Positions 35,373 through 43,393 of a DNA stretch of 45,487 nt are shown here, piece by piece. The stretch spans positions 1 to 45,487 of the forward strand of contig NZ_CDBR01000086.1 in NCBI RefSeq assembly GCF_000819685.1, written 5' to 3'. Both the position numbers and the translations under genes were made by a program. Below the pieces are notes generated by a model, which saw only the letters and a list, made by a program, of their open reading frames with translations, was not told where the DNA came from and did not search any database. The stretch is from Aeromonas allosaccharophila (GTDB taxonomy: Bacteria; Pseudomonadota; Gammaproteobacteria; Enterobacterales; Aeromonadaceae). Position 1 is the stretch's first letter. Every line of letters starts with the position of its first letter.

Positions 35373-36383
35373 ATGTTGTACCCCATCGCCAGGCATTTCC
35401 TGTTCAAACTCAATCCGGAACAGGCTCACGATCTCTCCATGAAATATTTGCCCCGCCTTCTCGGTACGCCACTCGATTGTTTCTTCCGCCAGAATTTGCC
35501 GAAACGCCCCGTCACTGTCATGGGGCTTTCTTTTGCCAATCCGGTGGGATTGGCGGCCGGTCTGGATAAAGATGGTGAGTGCATTGACGCGCTGGGCGCC
35601 ATGGGATTTGGCTTTATCGAAGTCGGTACCGTCACCCCCAGACCCCAGAGCGGCAATGACAAGCCCCGCCTGTTCCGGGTTATTCCGGCAGAGGGGATCA
35701 TCAACCGGATGGGATTCAACAACAAGGGGGTGGATCATCTGGTGGCCAAGGTAAAAGAGGCCAAATATCAGGGGGTCATCGGCATTAATATCGGCAAGAA
35801 CAAAGATACTCCCATCGAACAGGGCAAGGATGATTACCTGATCTGCATGGACAAGGTTTATGATCATGCCGGTTATATTGCCGTCAATATCTCTTCCCCC
35901 AACACCCCGGGTTTGCGTTCGCTGCAATATGGCGAGGCGCTGGATGAATTGCTGGCCGCCCTCAAGGTACGTCAGCAAGAGCTGGCCGCCCAATATAAAA
36001 AGTATGTGCCGCTGGCGGTTAAAATTGCCCCGGATTTAAGCCTTGAAGAAATAGATCAGGTGGCCGCGTCGCTGGTGCGTAATGGTATTGATGGGGTTAT
36101 CGCCACCAATACCACCCTCGAGCGCGAGATGATTTATGACATGCCCCACGCCGGTGAAGCGGGTGGCCTGAGTGGTCGTCCGCTGCAGCACAAGAGTACC
36201 GAGGTGATCCGTCATCTGGCCAAGGCGCTCAATGGTGCTCTGCCAATTATCGGTGTGGGTGGTATTGATAGTGCCATGGCCGCCCGTGAAAAATTGGCTG
36301 CCGGTGCCAGTCTGGTACAAATTTATAGTGGCTTTATTTATAAAGGGCCGGGGTTGGTCAAAGAGATTGTGACCAATATTTAA
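35373..36383 (+). CDS. pyrD: Dihydroorotate dehydrogenase (quinone), class 2
   Basis: Membrane-associated flavoenzyme oxidising dihydroorotate to orotate with quinone, the fourth step of pyrimidine synthesis. It has 336 residues, the same as E. coli. The N-terminal helical quinone-tunnel domain is about 1-40. Family motifs are [14 protein letters not shown] near 55, GFNNKGVD near 112, the catalytic serine in [11 protein letters not shown] near 172-180, and [20 protein letters not shown] near the end for FMN phosphate binding. AAGGAG lies 7 nt upstream of the ATG. zapC follows, as in E. coli. Confidence 0.97.
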   Translation: MLYPIARHFLFKLNPEQAHDLSMKYLPRLLGTPLDCFFRQNLPKRPVTVMGLSFANPVGLAAGLDKDGECIDALGAMGFGFIEVGTVTPRPQSGNDKPRLFRVIPAEGIINRMGFNNKGVDHLVAKVKEAKYQGVIGINIGKNKDTPIEQGKDDYLICMDKVYDHAGYIAVNISSPNTPGLRSLQYGEALDELLAALKVRQQELAAQYKKYVPLAVKIAPDLSLEEIDQVAASLVRNGIDGVIATNTTLEREMIYDMPHAGEAGGLSGRPLQHKSTEVIRHLAKALNGALPIIGVGGIDSAMAAREKLAAGASLVQIYSGFIYKGPGLVKEIVTNI

Positions 36384-36473
36384 GAAATAGATGGCGGAGC
36401 CCTTTATTTGACGTTGCTGATTTCCTGCATATGGAATAAAGTCAACTGGTAATTATCAAGTAAGGGCTCCAAC

Positions 36474-37010
36474 ATGTTTATCCAACCGACCGATAGCTGG
36501 CAATGGCACTATGATGCCCAGAGTGACCGTCTGATGTTGGACCTGTCTGATAACATGTTATTTGCGACCGAGTATAAAGGGCGGCAATTGGTGCCCAGCT
36601 CGTTTACGACCCAACTTTTTTGTGTCGATGATGCCGCCCTCTATTATCAGTTGATGGATAAAGCAGCCGAACTTGAGTGGAGTATTCCCCATCAGGTTCA
36701 GTTGGTGCTTAATGCCATCGCGGTCAGTCGCTTTTATAAACCTCTGATGCCGCAAAGCTGGTTTTTTAGTGAACAGCATCCGCAAGTGATCCCGCAAAAC
36801 GGTGATCTGGTCCTGATGAATACACCCCATGGCAACGGCGAATTTATGGTCATTGAGGCAGGGGATCAGGCTAGCGTCTGTTTGAACCTCACTGCCGATC
36901 TGGTATTGACCACCAGTAAAACCTTGCCGCGTTTCGGGGTGATCAAGGTGATGAATAACCGGATGAAGCCGCGTATTACCGTGACCGAGCAATATCGTCA
37001 GGTCAGTTGA
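36474..37010 (+). CDS. zapC: Cell division protein ZapC
   Basis: Binds FtsZ and promotes bundling of its filaments at midcell. It has 178 residues, collinear with E. coli ZapC: DSWQWHYDAQSDRLMLDLSD at the start, FCVDDAALYYQL near 49, LVLNAIAVSRFYKPLMPQSW near 78, and IKVMNNRMKPRITV near the end. Downstream of pyrD, its usual place in enteric bacteria. No clear terminator follows. Confidence 0.93.
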   Translation: MFIQPTDSWQWHYDAQSDRLMLDLSDNMLFATEYKGRQLVPSSFTTQLFCVDDAALYYQLMDKAAELEWSIPHQVQLVLNAIAVSRFYKPLMPQSWFFSEQHPQVIPQNGDLVLMNTPHGNGEFMVIEAGDQASVCLNLTADLVLTTSKTLPRFGVIKVMNNRMKPRITVTEQYRQVS

Positions 37011-37234
37011 TATATTTTCATCAATCTTTTTATCTCTGTGATTACACCGCTGCCTGTTTTTACTGTTGTCACCTCCATAGTGCCTCGTTTCTGATACTTA
37101 ATTGATCCGCGAACATCTTGCCCATTCTGATTGATCTTCATGGTTGTGATCCAGCCTCTCTTGAGGCTTGTTACAGTCACTTGCACCTTGTGTTCTAACC
37201 CACGCAGTATCTTGGTCTTCCGTTCTGCAAGCAT
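36998..37234 (-). CDS. Doubtful ORF antisense to the zapC-rpmE2 gap
   Basis: Open frame of 78 codons (MLAERKTKILRGLEHKVQVT..., basic, beta-prone) ending inside the zapC 3' end. On the same strand just upstream, another frame reads protein-like (MSYEENRFSE, a stop, then VDAEVKALHKQNETRMRH) and could join it through one frameshift. Together they may be a decayed gene. There is no recognised family and only a weak ribosome-binding site. The rest of the 380-nt gap 37011-37390 holds the Zur box and rpmE2 promoter. Confidence 0.2.
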   Translation of the reverse strand: MLAERKTKILRGLEHKVQVTVTSLKRGWITTMKINQNGQDVRGSIKYQKRGTMEVTTVKTGSGVITEIKRLMKIYQLT

Positions 37235-37332
37235 GGTGTCTCATTCTTGTTTCGTTCTGCTTGTGTAGTGCCTTCACCTCAGCATCAACACATCACTCAC
37301 TGAAGCGATTTTCTTCATACGACATTTTATGC

Positions 37333-37361
37333 TTGAAACGAGAGCTATTCTCACTTACATT
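37333..37361 (+). promoter_or_regulatory. Predicted rpmE2 promoter
   Basis: -35 TTGAAA (37333-37338) and -10 TACATT (37356-37361), 17 bp apart. The start would lie near 37368, inside the Zur-type palindrome, so bound repressor would block initiation. Confidence 0.55.
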
Positions 37362-37382
37362 TTGTTATAACATAACAAAATG
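37358..37382. promoter_or_regulatory. Zur box controlling rpmE2-rpmJ2
   Basis: Perfect inverted repeat with 11-bp arms (CATTTTGTTAT and its complement) around a 3-bp centre. The core TTGTTATAACATAACAA resembles the gammaproteobacterial Zur site (GTTATAATATAAC core). Zur represses zinc-independent ribosomal protein paralogues when zinc is sufficient, which is exactly the gene type that follows. Confidence 0.85.
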
Positions 37383-37390
37383 GAGTTGCC

Positions 37391-37654
37391 ATGAAGCCTC
37401 ATATTCATCCTGATTATCGTTTGGTTCTGTTCCATGACACGGCGGCAGATGCCTTTTTCCTGGTCGGTTCAACCATCAAGAGCGATCGCCGCTACACGTG
37501 GCAAGACGGGAAGGAGTATCCCTATGTGTCGCTCGATGTTTCCAGCCAGTCGCACTCGTTTTATACCGGCAAGCAGAAGCAGGTATCGAGTGAGGGGAGT
37601 GTGGCCCGTTTCAACAAGCGCTTTGGCGCATTTTCAAGCAAGAAGGAGTCCTGA
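37391..37654 (+). CDS. rpmE2: Zinc-independent ribosomal protein L31 type B
   Basis: An 87-residue L31 paralogue (YkgM-like): [40 protein letters not shown] and VARFNKRFG. It lacks the CxxC pair of zinc-binding L31 and can replace it in the 50S subunit when zinc is scarce, freeing zinc. GGAG lies 5 nt before the ATG, immediately after the Zur box. Its TGA is directly followed by the rpmJ2 ATG (TGAATG), so the two are translated together. Confidence 0.95.
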   Translation: MKPHIHPDYRLVLFHDTAADAFFLVGSTIKSDRRYTWQDGKEYPYVSLDVSSQSHSFYTGKQKQVSSEGSVARFNKRFGAFSSKKES

Positions 37655-37780
37655 ATGCAGGTCGTCTGTTCACTCAAATCCGCACGGGCGCGTCACCCCG
37701 ATTGTCAGTTGGTACGCCGCCGCGGCAAATTGTTCGTGATTTGCAAAAGCAATCCCCGTTTCAAGGCTCGCATGAAGTGA
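37655..37780 (+). CDS. rpmJ2: Ribosomal protein L36 paralogue (YkgO-like)
   Basis: A 41-residue basic protein: [20 protein letters not shown], then [20 protein letters not shown]. It aligns with E. coli YkgO, the zinc-free L36. It retains isolated cysteines (positions 5, 17 and 30) but not the full CCHC zinc ligand set. It is shorter at the C-terminus than YkgO. AGGAG lies about 6 nt upstream. Second gene of the Zur-controlled pair. Confidence 0.93.
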   Translation: MQVVCSLKSARARHPDCQLVRRRGKLFVICKSNPRFKARMK

Positions 37781-37799
37781 TTCGTTAAATGATGTCTGG

Positions 37800-37837
37800 C
37801 CCCATGATCTCGCCATCAGGTGATCATGGGGTCTTTT
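37800..37837 (+). terminator. rpmE2-rpmJ2 terminator
   Basis: CCCCATGATC / GATCATGGGG, a perfect 10-bp stem with a 12-nt loop, followed by TCTTTT. Confidence 0.85.
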
Positions 37838-37916
37838 ACCTTTATCGCCCCCTATCAATCTGTTTCCATCCTGCTGTTTCCGCCGACTTTTGCATGCTCC
37901 AGCCCGCCTGATGAGG

Positions 37917-37922
37917 TATAAT
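37917..37922 (+). promoter_or_regulatory. -10 box of rlmL
   Basis: Perfect TATAAT 35 nt before the chosen rlmL ATG. Transcription would start near 37929, which excludes the in-frame ATG at 37921 as the translation start. No strong -35 at 16-18 bp. Confidence 0.5.
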
Positions 37923-37956
37923 GCGGCACTATTTTTATGGGTTCCCCGTGAGCGTG

Positions 37957-40116
37957 ATGAAAGAATTTTTTGCAACCTGCCCCAAGGGGCTGGAAAACCT
38001 GTTGGCCGACGAGCTGACCACCCTGGGCGCAGAGCAGGTCCGTGAGACCGTGGCTGGCGTCCACTTCAAAGGCGAACTGGCGATTGGCTACAAGGCCTGC
38101 CTGTGGAGTCGTTTTGCTTCCCGCATCGTGCTGGTGCTGTCCGAATTCCAGATGAACGACGATCTGGATCTCTATCTGGGCGCCCACACCATTCCCTGGG
38201 AAGAGCACTTCTCCGGTACCTCTACCATCGCGGTGGACTTTACCGGCACCAACCCAGCCATTCGCAATACCCAATATGGTGCGCTGAAGATCAAGGATGC
38301 CATCGTCGACCGCTTCACCAAGCGCGGTCACGTGCGTCCGGACGTGGACAAGAAGTCGCCGGATATTCGCATCATGGCGCACCTGGGCAAAGGCAAGGCC
38401 AATATCACGCTGGACTTGTCAGGCCCAGCGCTGCACCAGCGTTTCTATCGTCAAGGCACCGGCGAAGCGCCGCTCAAAGAGAACCTGGCCTGCGCCATGA
38501 TTGCCCGTAGCGGCTGGGCCGGTGAGCCCATGATGGACCCCATGTGCGGCTCCGGTACCTTGCTGATTGAAGCTGCCTTTATCGCCGCCGACATGGCGCC
38601 GGCGCTGCGCCGCGAGCGCTTCGGTTTCGATCGCTGGCTGCAGCATGATAGCGAACTGTGGCAGAGCCTGATGATGGAAGCGCAAGTGCGCGCCAAACGT
38701 GGCATGCAGCGTTGCGAAGTAAAACTGTTTGGTTGCGATGCCGACCAGCGTGTGCTGCTCAAAGCCCGTGACAACGCCAAAGCGGCCGGTGTGGCCCACC
38801 TCATCACCTTCAAGCAAGCCGACGTCACCAAGTTGGAAAACCCGTTGCCGATGCCGGCCCCTGTTGAAGGGGAAGAAGGTCAAGGGGAGGCCCGCCAAGT
38901 CGGCATGCTTATCTCCAACCCGCCCTATGGCGAGCGTCTTGGCGAGTTCCCGGCACTGCTGGAAGTGCACCAGGCCCTCGGCGATGCCCTGCGTCGCAGC
39001 TTCCAGGGGTGGAAAGTCTCCATTCTTTCCGCATCACCCGAACTGCTCAGCTGTCTGCGCCTGCGTGCCGACAAGCAATATCGCCTGTTCAACGGCGCCC
39101 TCGAGTGTCAGCTGCGCAACTATCAAATCGCACTGGACTCCGTGGCCTCCCAAAAAGAGGTCGCACAGGACTTTGCCAACCGTCTGCGCAAGAATCTGAA
39201 AACCCTCGAGAAGTGGGCCAACAAAGATGGCATCGATTGCTATCGCCTCTATGATGCCGACTTGCCGGAATACAACGCCGCCATCGACCGCTATCAGGAC
39301 TATCTGGTGGTGCAGGAGTATGCCGCGCCCAAGGACATTCCCGCCCAGAAGACCCGTCAGCGTCTGCTCGACATGGTTCAGGCCGCCATCAAGGTGACCG
39401 GCATGGACGGCGAGAAGGTGATCCTGAAGGTGCGTGAGCGTCAGGAAGGCAAACAGCAGTATCAGAAGCTCTCCGAAGAGCAGCACCGGATGGAAGTGCA
39501 GGAGTACGGCGCCCGGCTGTGGGTCAACCTCTACGACTATCTGGATACCGGCCTGTTCCTCGACCATCGTCAGACTCGCCGCATGCTGGGCCAGATGGCC
39601 AAGGGCAAGCGCTTCCTGAACCTGTTTGCCTATACCGGCAGTGCCACCGTGCACGCAGGTCTTGGCGGTGCCAGCGAAACCACCACGGTGGACATGTCCC
39701 ACACCTACCTGAATTGGGCGCAGGACAACATGCGTCTCAACTCGCTGGTGGGCCGTCAGCACAAGTTTGTCCAGGCTGACTGTCTGAAGTGGTTGTCTGA
39801 AGCCGATGATCAGTACGACCTCATCTTCATCGATCCGCCCACCTTCTCCAACTCCAAGCGGATGGACGAGAGCTTCGACGTACAGCGTGATCACCTGCTG
39901 TTGATGCAGCACCTGAAGCGCCTGCTTGCGGCCGATGGCACCCTGGTCTTCTCCAACAACAAGCGTCACTTCAAGATGGATCTGGCCGGTCTCGAGGCTA
40001 TCGGTCTCAAGGCCCAGAACATCACCCAGAAGACGCGACCGAAGGATTTCGAGCGCAACCAGCACATCCACAACTGCTGGATCATCACCCATGCGCCGGA
40101 GCAGGCTGAGGCGTGA
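37957..40116 (+). CDS. rlmL: 23S rRNA methyltransferase RlmKL (m2G2445 / m7G2069)
   Basis: Two fused methyltransferases of 719 residues. The RlmL half has a THUMP domain (about 45-160), [15 protein letters not shown] near 192 and the catalytic NPPYGERL near 321. The RlmK half has [16 protein letters not shown] near 556 and [20 protein letters not shown] near 627. The N-terminus [20 protein letters not shown] aligns with E. coli MNSLFASTARGLEELL, supporting the ATG at 37957. A GTG 9 nt earlier is a possible alternative. Its TGA overlaps the next start (TGATG). Confidence 0.96.
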   Translation: MKEFFATCPKGLENLLADELTTLGAEQVRETVAGVHFKGELAIGYKACLWSRFASRIVLVLSEFQMNDDLDLYLGAHTIPWEEHFSGTSTIAVDFTGTNPAIRNTQYGALKIKDAIVDRFTKRGHVRPDVDKKSPDIRIMAHLGKGKANITLDLSGPALHQRFYRQGTGEAPLKENLACAMIARSGWAGEPMMDPMCGSGTLLIEAAFIAADMAPALRRERFGFDRWLQHDSELWQSLMMEAQVRAKRGMQRCEVKLFGCDADQRVLLKARDNAKAAGVAHLITFKQADVTKLENPLPMPAPVEGEEGQGEARQVGMLISNPPYGERLGEFPALLEVHQALGDALRRSFQGWKVSILSASPELLSCLRLRADKQYRLFNGALECQLRNYQIALDSVASQKEVAQDFANRLRKNLKTLEKWANKDGIDCYRLYDADLPEYNAAIDRYQDYLVVQEYAAPKDIPAQKTRQRLLDMVQAAIKVTGMDGEKVILKVRERQEGKQQYQKLSEEQHRMEVQEYGARLWVNLYDYLDTGLFLDHRQTRRMLGQMAKGKRFLNLFAYTGSATVHAGLGGASETTTVDMSHTYLNWAQDNMRLNSLVGRQHKFVQADCLKWLSEADDQYDLIFIDPPTFSNSKRMDESFDVQRDHLLLMQHLKRLLAADGTLVFSNNKRHFKMDLAGLEAIGLKAQNITQKTRPKDFERNQHIHNCWIITHAPEQAEA

Positions 40117-40346
40117 TGCTGACCCTGTTTCATACCGACGGTTGCCACCTCTGTGAGCAGGCCTGGGCGCTGGTGGAGGAGGCCGACCTTGCCGCCGCCA
40201 CCCGCCAGTGCGACATCATGGATGATGAGCAGTGGCTTGCCGCCTATCGGGTGCGCATTCCGGTACTGCGTGACGAGGCGGGCCGCGAGCTCGGCTGGCC
40301 CTTCACGCTGGCGGAGCTCAAGGGCTGGGCCACCCGTCAGGGGTGA
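40116..40346 (+). CDS. Glutaredoxin-like (DUF836) protein
   Basis: A 76-residue thioredoxin-fold protein, [20 protein letters not shown], with a CHLC (CxxC) active-site motif at residues 10-13 and the cis-proline segment RIPVLRDEAGRELGWPFTLA. Members of this family commonly sit between rlmL and uup in gammaproteobacteria; the redox partner is unknown. The ATG overlaps the rlmL stop by one base, implying coupled translation. Confidence 0.88.
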   Translation: MLTLFHTDGCHLCEQAWALVEEADLAAATRQCDIMDDEQWLAAYRVRIPVLRDEAGRELGWPFTLAELKGWATRQG

Positions 40347-40362
40347 GCGTGATTTGACGATA

Positions 40363-40397
40363 AAACGGGGGCAGACCCAGTCTGCTGCCCGTTTTTT
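40363..40397 (+). terminator. Terminator after rlmL and the glutaredoxin-like gene
   Basis: Stem AAACGGG-GCAGAC / GTCTGC-CCCGTTT with a small internal bulge and CCA loop, followed by seven Ts. The uup Shine-Dalgarno sequence (AAGGAA) follows about 10 nt later. Confidence 0.75.
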
Positions 40398-40419
40398 TCA
40401 TATGAAATAAGGAACAAAC

Positions 40420-42333
40420 ATGGCTCTTTTAACATTGCACGGCGCCTGTCTGTCGTTCAGTGATTTCCCGCTGCTCGACAATGCCGAACTGACCATCGAG
40501 CGCGGCGAGCGCCTCTGTCTGGTGGGGCGCAACGGGGCGGGCAAGTCCACCCTGATGAAGGTCATCGCCAGTGAACTGCCGCTGGACGACGGACGTCTGG
40601 TGCTGCAACAAGATTTGAAAGTGACCCGCCTTGAGCAGGATCCACCGGCCTCCAGCGAGCTGACGGTGTTTGACTATGCTGCCGAAGGGTTGGCGGGGGT
40701 GGGTGAGTTGCTCAAGCAGTACCACCACATCTCCATGGAGCTGGCGCATGATCCGTCAGATGCCAACATTCGCAAGATGAGCGAATTGCAAGAGCAGCTC
40801 GACTATCAGAACGGCTGGCAGTTTGAGACCCGCATCAGTCAGGTGTTGACCCTGCTGGGGCTGGATCCCGATGTGACCCTCGACAGTCTCTCCGGCGGCT
40901 GGCTGCGTAAAGTGGCGCTGGCCCGTGCGCTGGCCTGCGATCCCGACTTGTTGCTGCTTGATGAACCGACTAACCACCTGGACATCGAAGCCATCAACTG
41001 GCTGGAAGATTTCCTCAAGGATTTTCGCGGCGCCATCGTCTTTATCTCTCACGATCGGGAGTTCATCCACAAGCTGGCAACCCGGATCATCGATCTCGAT
41101 CGCGGTGCCATCACCTCCTGGCCGGGCAATTACGACGAGTACCTGCAAGGGAAAGAGGAGTGGCTGCGGGTCGAAGAGCTGAAAAATGCCGAGTTCGACC
41201 GCAAGCTGGCACAGGAAGAGGTGTGGGTGCGTCAGGGCATCAAGGCCCGCCGTACCCGTAACGAAGGTCGAGTGCGCGCCCTTGAGGCGATGCGGATGGA
41301 GCGCAGCCAGCGCCGCGAGCTGCAGGGCAAGGCCAAGCTGCAACTGGACGAGGTCAATCGCTCCGGCAAGCTGGTATTCGAGACCGAAGGATTGGGGCTG
41401 GACTTTGGTGATCGTACCCTGTTCAAGGGGCTCGATCTGCAAGTGCTGCGCGGTGACAAGATTGCGCTGGTTGGCCCCAATGGCTGCGGCAAATCGACCC
41501 TGATCAAGCTGTTGCTAGGTCAGCTTGAGCCGACCCGTGGCACCGTCAAGGGGGGCACCAATCTCGAGGTGGCCTACTTCGACCAGTACCGCGAGCAGCT
41601 CGATCCCGAGCAGACCGTAGTGGACAACGTGGGGGAGGGCAAGCAGGAGGTGATGGTGCGTGGCCGCTCCCGTCATATCCTCGGTTACCTGCAGGACTTC
41701 CTGTTCGAGCCCAAGCGGGCCCGAACGCCGGTCAAGGCACTCTCTGGCGGCGAGAAGAACCGGCTGCTGTTGGCCAAGCTGTTCCTCAAGCCCAGCAACT
41801 TGCTGATCCTCGATGAACCGACTAACGATCTGGATGTGGAAACCCTGGAGCTGCTGGAAGAGCTGCTCGCCGACTACCCCGGCACCCTGCTGCTGGTCAG
41901 TCACGATCGTCGCTTTATCGACAACACCGTGACCGGTTGCTGGCTGTTTGAAGGGGATGGCCGCATCAGCGACTACGTGGGCGGCTATGCCGATATGATG
42001 GCGACGCGCGAACAGCAGAGCATTCAGCAACAGGCCAAGAGTGCAGCGGTCAAGGCTCCCGAACCGGTCGTTGCCGTCGCGAGCGAAGCGCCGAAGAAGA
42101 GCAAGAAGCTCTCCTACAAGCTGCAGCTTGAGCTGGAAGGGTTGCCTGCCCGTCTCGAACAGCTGGAAGCCGAACTGGATGCGCTGCAAAGCGAGATCAA
42201 CCAGCCCGGGTTCTTCTCCCTGTCAGCCGAGCAAACCCAGCCGAAACTGGATGCGCTCAATGCCGCCGAAGCCGCGCTGGAGCAGGCATTTGCTCGCTGG
42301 GAAGAGCTGGAAGGACTCAAAAATCAGGAGTAA
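40420..42333 (+). CDS. uup: ABC-F ATPase Uup
   Basis: Soluble ABC-F protein acting on ribosomes or branched DNA structures; uup mutants show increased precise excision of transposons. It has 637 residues. The first ABC cassette has Walker A GRNGAGKS (36-43), signature LSGGWLRKVAL and LLLDEPTNHLDIEAI. The ABC-F linker is about 245-310. The second cassette has GPNGCGKS (about 351), LSGGEKNRLLLAK and LILDEPTNDLDVETLE. A C-terminal coiled coil of about 85 residues (KLQLELEGLPARLEQLEAEL) is typical of Uup. Followed by the rmf leader. Confidence 0.95.
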   Translation: MALLTLHGACLSFSDFPLLDNAELTIERGERLCLVGRNGAGKSTLMKVIASELPLDDGRLVLQQDLKVTRLEQDPPASSELTVFDYAAEGLAGVGELLKQYHHISMELAHDPSDANIRKMSELQEQLDYQNGWQFETRISQVLTLLGLDPDVTLDSLSGGWLRKVALARALACDPDLLLLDEPTNHLDIEAINWLEDFLKDFRGAIVFISHDREFIHKLATRIIDLDRGAITSWPGNYDEYLQGKEEWLRVEELKNAEFDRKLAQEEVWVRQGIKARRTRNEGRVRALEAMRMERSQRRELQGKAKLQLDEVNRSGKLVFETEGLGLDFGDRTLFKGLDLQVLRGDKIALVGPNGCGKSTLIKLLLGQLEPTRGTVKGGTNLEVAYFDQYREQLDPEQTVVDNVGEGKQEVMVRGRSRHILGYLQDFLFEPKRARTPVKALSGGEKNRLLLAKLFLKPSNLLILDEPTNDLDVETLELLEELLADYPGTLLLVSHDRRFIDNTVTGCWLFEGDGRISDYVGGYADMMATREQQSIQQQAKSAAVKAPEPVVAVASEAPKKSKKLSYKLQLELEGLPARLEQLEAELDALQSEINQPGFFSLSAEQTQPKLDALNAAEAALEQAFARWEELEGLKNQE

Positions 42334-42434
42334 GTTCCCTGTAATTAAAACTTAATCCAGTTCAGTGCCTTGTGTCACATAGCCCGGTTAGGGTGAAAGT
42401 TTTTGTTTGACCGGGTGCACTCGCAGGAGTAAAG

Positions 42435-42491
42435 ATGAAAGCGACCGATGCAGAATTGGTCGCTTTTTTTGTTCCACGAAGAGGGTCGTAG
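42435..42491 (+). CDS. 18-codon leader ORF before rmf
   Basis: MKATDAELVAFFVPRRGS, preceded by an excellent Shine-Dalgarno sequence (GCAGGAGTAAAG). Its codons 2-12 span the intrinsic-terminator hairpin at 42438-42470, and its TAG is directly followed by two ATGs of rmf (TAGATGATG). Translation of this ORF would melt the hairpin and deliver ribosomes to rmf. Whether the peptide is translated is unknown. It could also be a chance ORF at the end of the uup transcript. Confidence 0.5.
   Translation: MKATDAELVAFFVPRRGS
42438..42470 (+). terminator. Intrinsic terminator or attenuator between uup and rmf
   Basis: AAAGCGACC / GGTCGCTTT stem (loop of 11) followed by more Ts (run to 42470). It would end uup transcription. 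Only 21 nt separate it from the rmf start, leaving no room for a promoter, so rmf mRNA seems to include it. Confidence 0.75.
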
Positions 42492-42494
42492 ATG

Positions 42495-42671
42495 ATGAAG
42501 AGACAGAAGCGGGACCGTCTGGAAAGAGCTCGTGCTCGTGGTTATCAGGCTGGCGTGGTCGGCAAACAGAAAGAAGCGTGTCCGTATCAATGCTTGGATG
42601 CCCGTGGGCATTGGCTTGGTGGTTGGCGTGACGCCATGGAAGGGCGGGGCTCAGGCCTCTTCATGAAGTAG
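42495..42671 (+). CDS. rmf: Ribosome modulation factor RMF
   Basis: A 58-residue basic protein that dimerises 70S ribosomes into inactive 100S particles in stationary phase. MKRQKRDRLERARARGYQAG and LGGWRDAM match E. coli RMF almost exactly; the tail EGRGSGLFMK differs. ATG 42495 gives the conserved N-terminus; an adjacent in-frame ATG at 42492 adds one Met. GAGGG lies about 7-10 nt upstream. It is followed by a terminator shared with fabA. Confidence 0.96.
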   Translation: MKRQKRDRLERARARGYQAGVVGKQKEACPYQCLDARGHWLGGWRDAMEGRGSGLFMK

Positions 42672-42699
42672 CAGGTACTTCATCACTCATTACAAAAGG

Positions 42700-42722
42700 A
42701 AAGGGGCCGTTGTGGCCCCTTT
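42700..42722. terminator. Bidirectional terminator between rmf and fabA
   Basis: AAAGGGGCC / GGCCCCTTT stem with loop GTTGT. It is A-rich on the left and T-rich on the right, so usable by both converging genes. Confidence 0.8.
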
Positions 42723-42755
42723 GCGTTAATGCTGTTTTACCACTAATCAGACAGA

Positions 42756-43316
42756 TCAGAATGCGGTGGTATCTTTGAACAGGCCCACTTTCAGGTCGGT
42801 GGCGCTGTAAATCGGACGGCCGTCAACTTCGACCACACCATCAGCAATCCCCATCACCAGCTTGCGGTTGATGACGCGCTTGAAGGTGATCTTGTAGGTC
42901 ACTTTCTTGGCAGTCGGCAGGATCTGGCCGGTGAACTTCACTTCACCCACGCCCAGCGCACGACCCTTGCCGGGGCCGCCTTTCCAGCCCAGGAAGAAAC
43001 CAACCAGCTGCCACATGGCGTCCAGACCGAGACAGCCAGGCATCACAGGATCACCCGGGAAGTGGCAATCGAAGAACCAGAGATCCGGAGTAATGTCGAG
43101 CTCAGCCAGGATCTCGCCCTTGCCGTGCTCGCCGCCGTTGTCATTGATCTTGACGATGCGGTCCATCATCAACATGTTGGGGGCAGGCAGCTGACTGTTA
43201 CCCTCACCAAACAGTTCGCCACGGCTGCAAGCCAGCAGCTCTTCACGGGTAAAAGAGTTCTTGCCCTGTTCGCACAGGGAAAGGCGGGCTTCCATGGTGG
43301 TATTGTCTACGGTCAC
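42756..43316 (-). CDS. fabA: 3-hydroxyacyl-ACP dehydratase/isomerase FabA
   Basis: Makes the cis-3-decenoyl-ACP that starts unsaturated fatty-acid synthesis. It has 186 residues with a hot-dog fold. Catalytic His85 lies in [20 protein letters not shown] and Asp99 in the same segment, with the same 14-residue spacing as E. coli His70/Asp84. The product is about 14 residues longer at the N-terminus than the E. coli protein. The start is inferred to be GTG 43316 because AAGGA lies 8 nt upstream, while the internal ATG (43295) has no ribosome-binding site. It follows lonH with its own promoter and a FabR-like box. Confidence 0.95.
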   Translation of the reverse strand: MTVDNTTMEARLSLCEQGKNSFTREELLACSRGELFGEGNSQLPAPNMLMMDRIVKINDNGGEHGKGEILAELDITPDLWFFDCHFPGDPVMPGCLGLDAMWQLVGFFLGWKGGPGKGRALGVGEVKFTGQILPTAKKVTYKITFKRVINRKLVMGIADGVVEVDGRPIYSATDLKVGLFKDTTAF

Positions 43317-43355
43317 GCGGTATTTCCTTCAAATGGGTCAAAGCCGGGCCAATTT

Positions 43356-43373
43356 AGCTTACAGTTGTTCGCT
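43356..43373 (-). promoter_or_regulatory. FabR-like operator in the fabA promoter
   Basis: On the minus strand AGCGAACAACTGTAAGCT is an imperfect palindrome matching the E. coli FabR pattern AGCGTACA-N2-TGTTAGCT at nearly all positions. It fills the 17-bp spacer between a candidate -35 (TTGTTT) and -10 (TAAATT), so binding would repress fabA. No FadR-type site was seen. Confidence 0.6.
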
Positions 43374-43393
43374 AAACAACTCCGATCACTTCA

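Noticed and set aside
37168..37413. Plus-strand ORF of 81 codons running into rpmE2
   Set aside because: It overlaps the Zur box, promoter and start of rpmE2, has an unusual Ser/Cys/Leu-rich composition and no ribosome-binding site.
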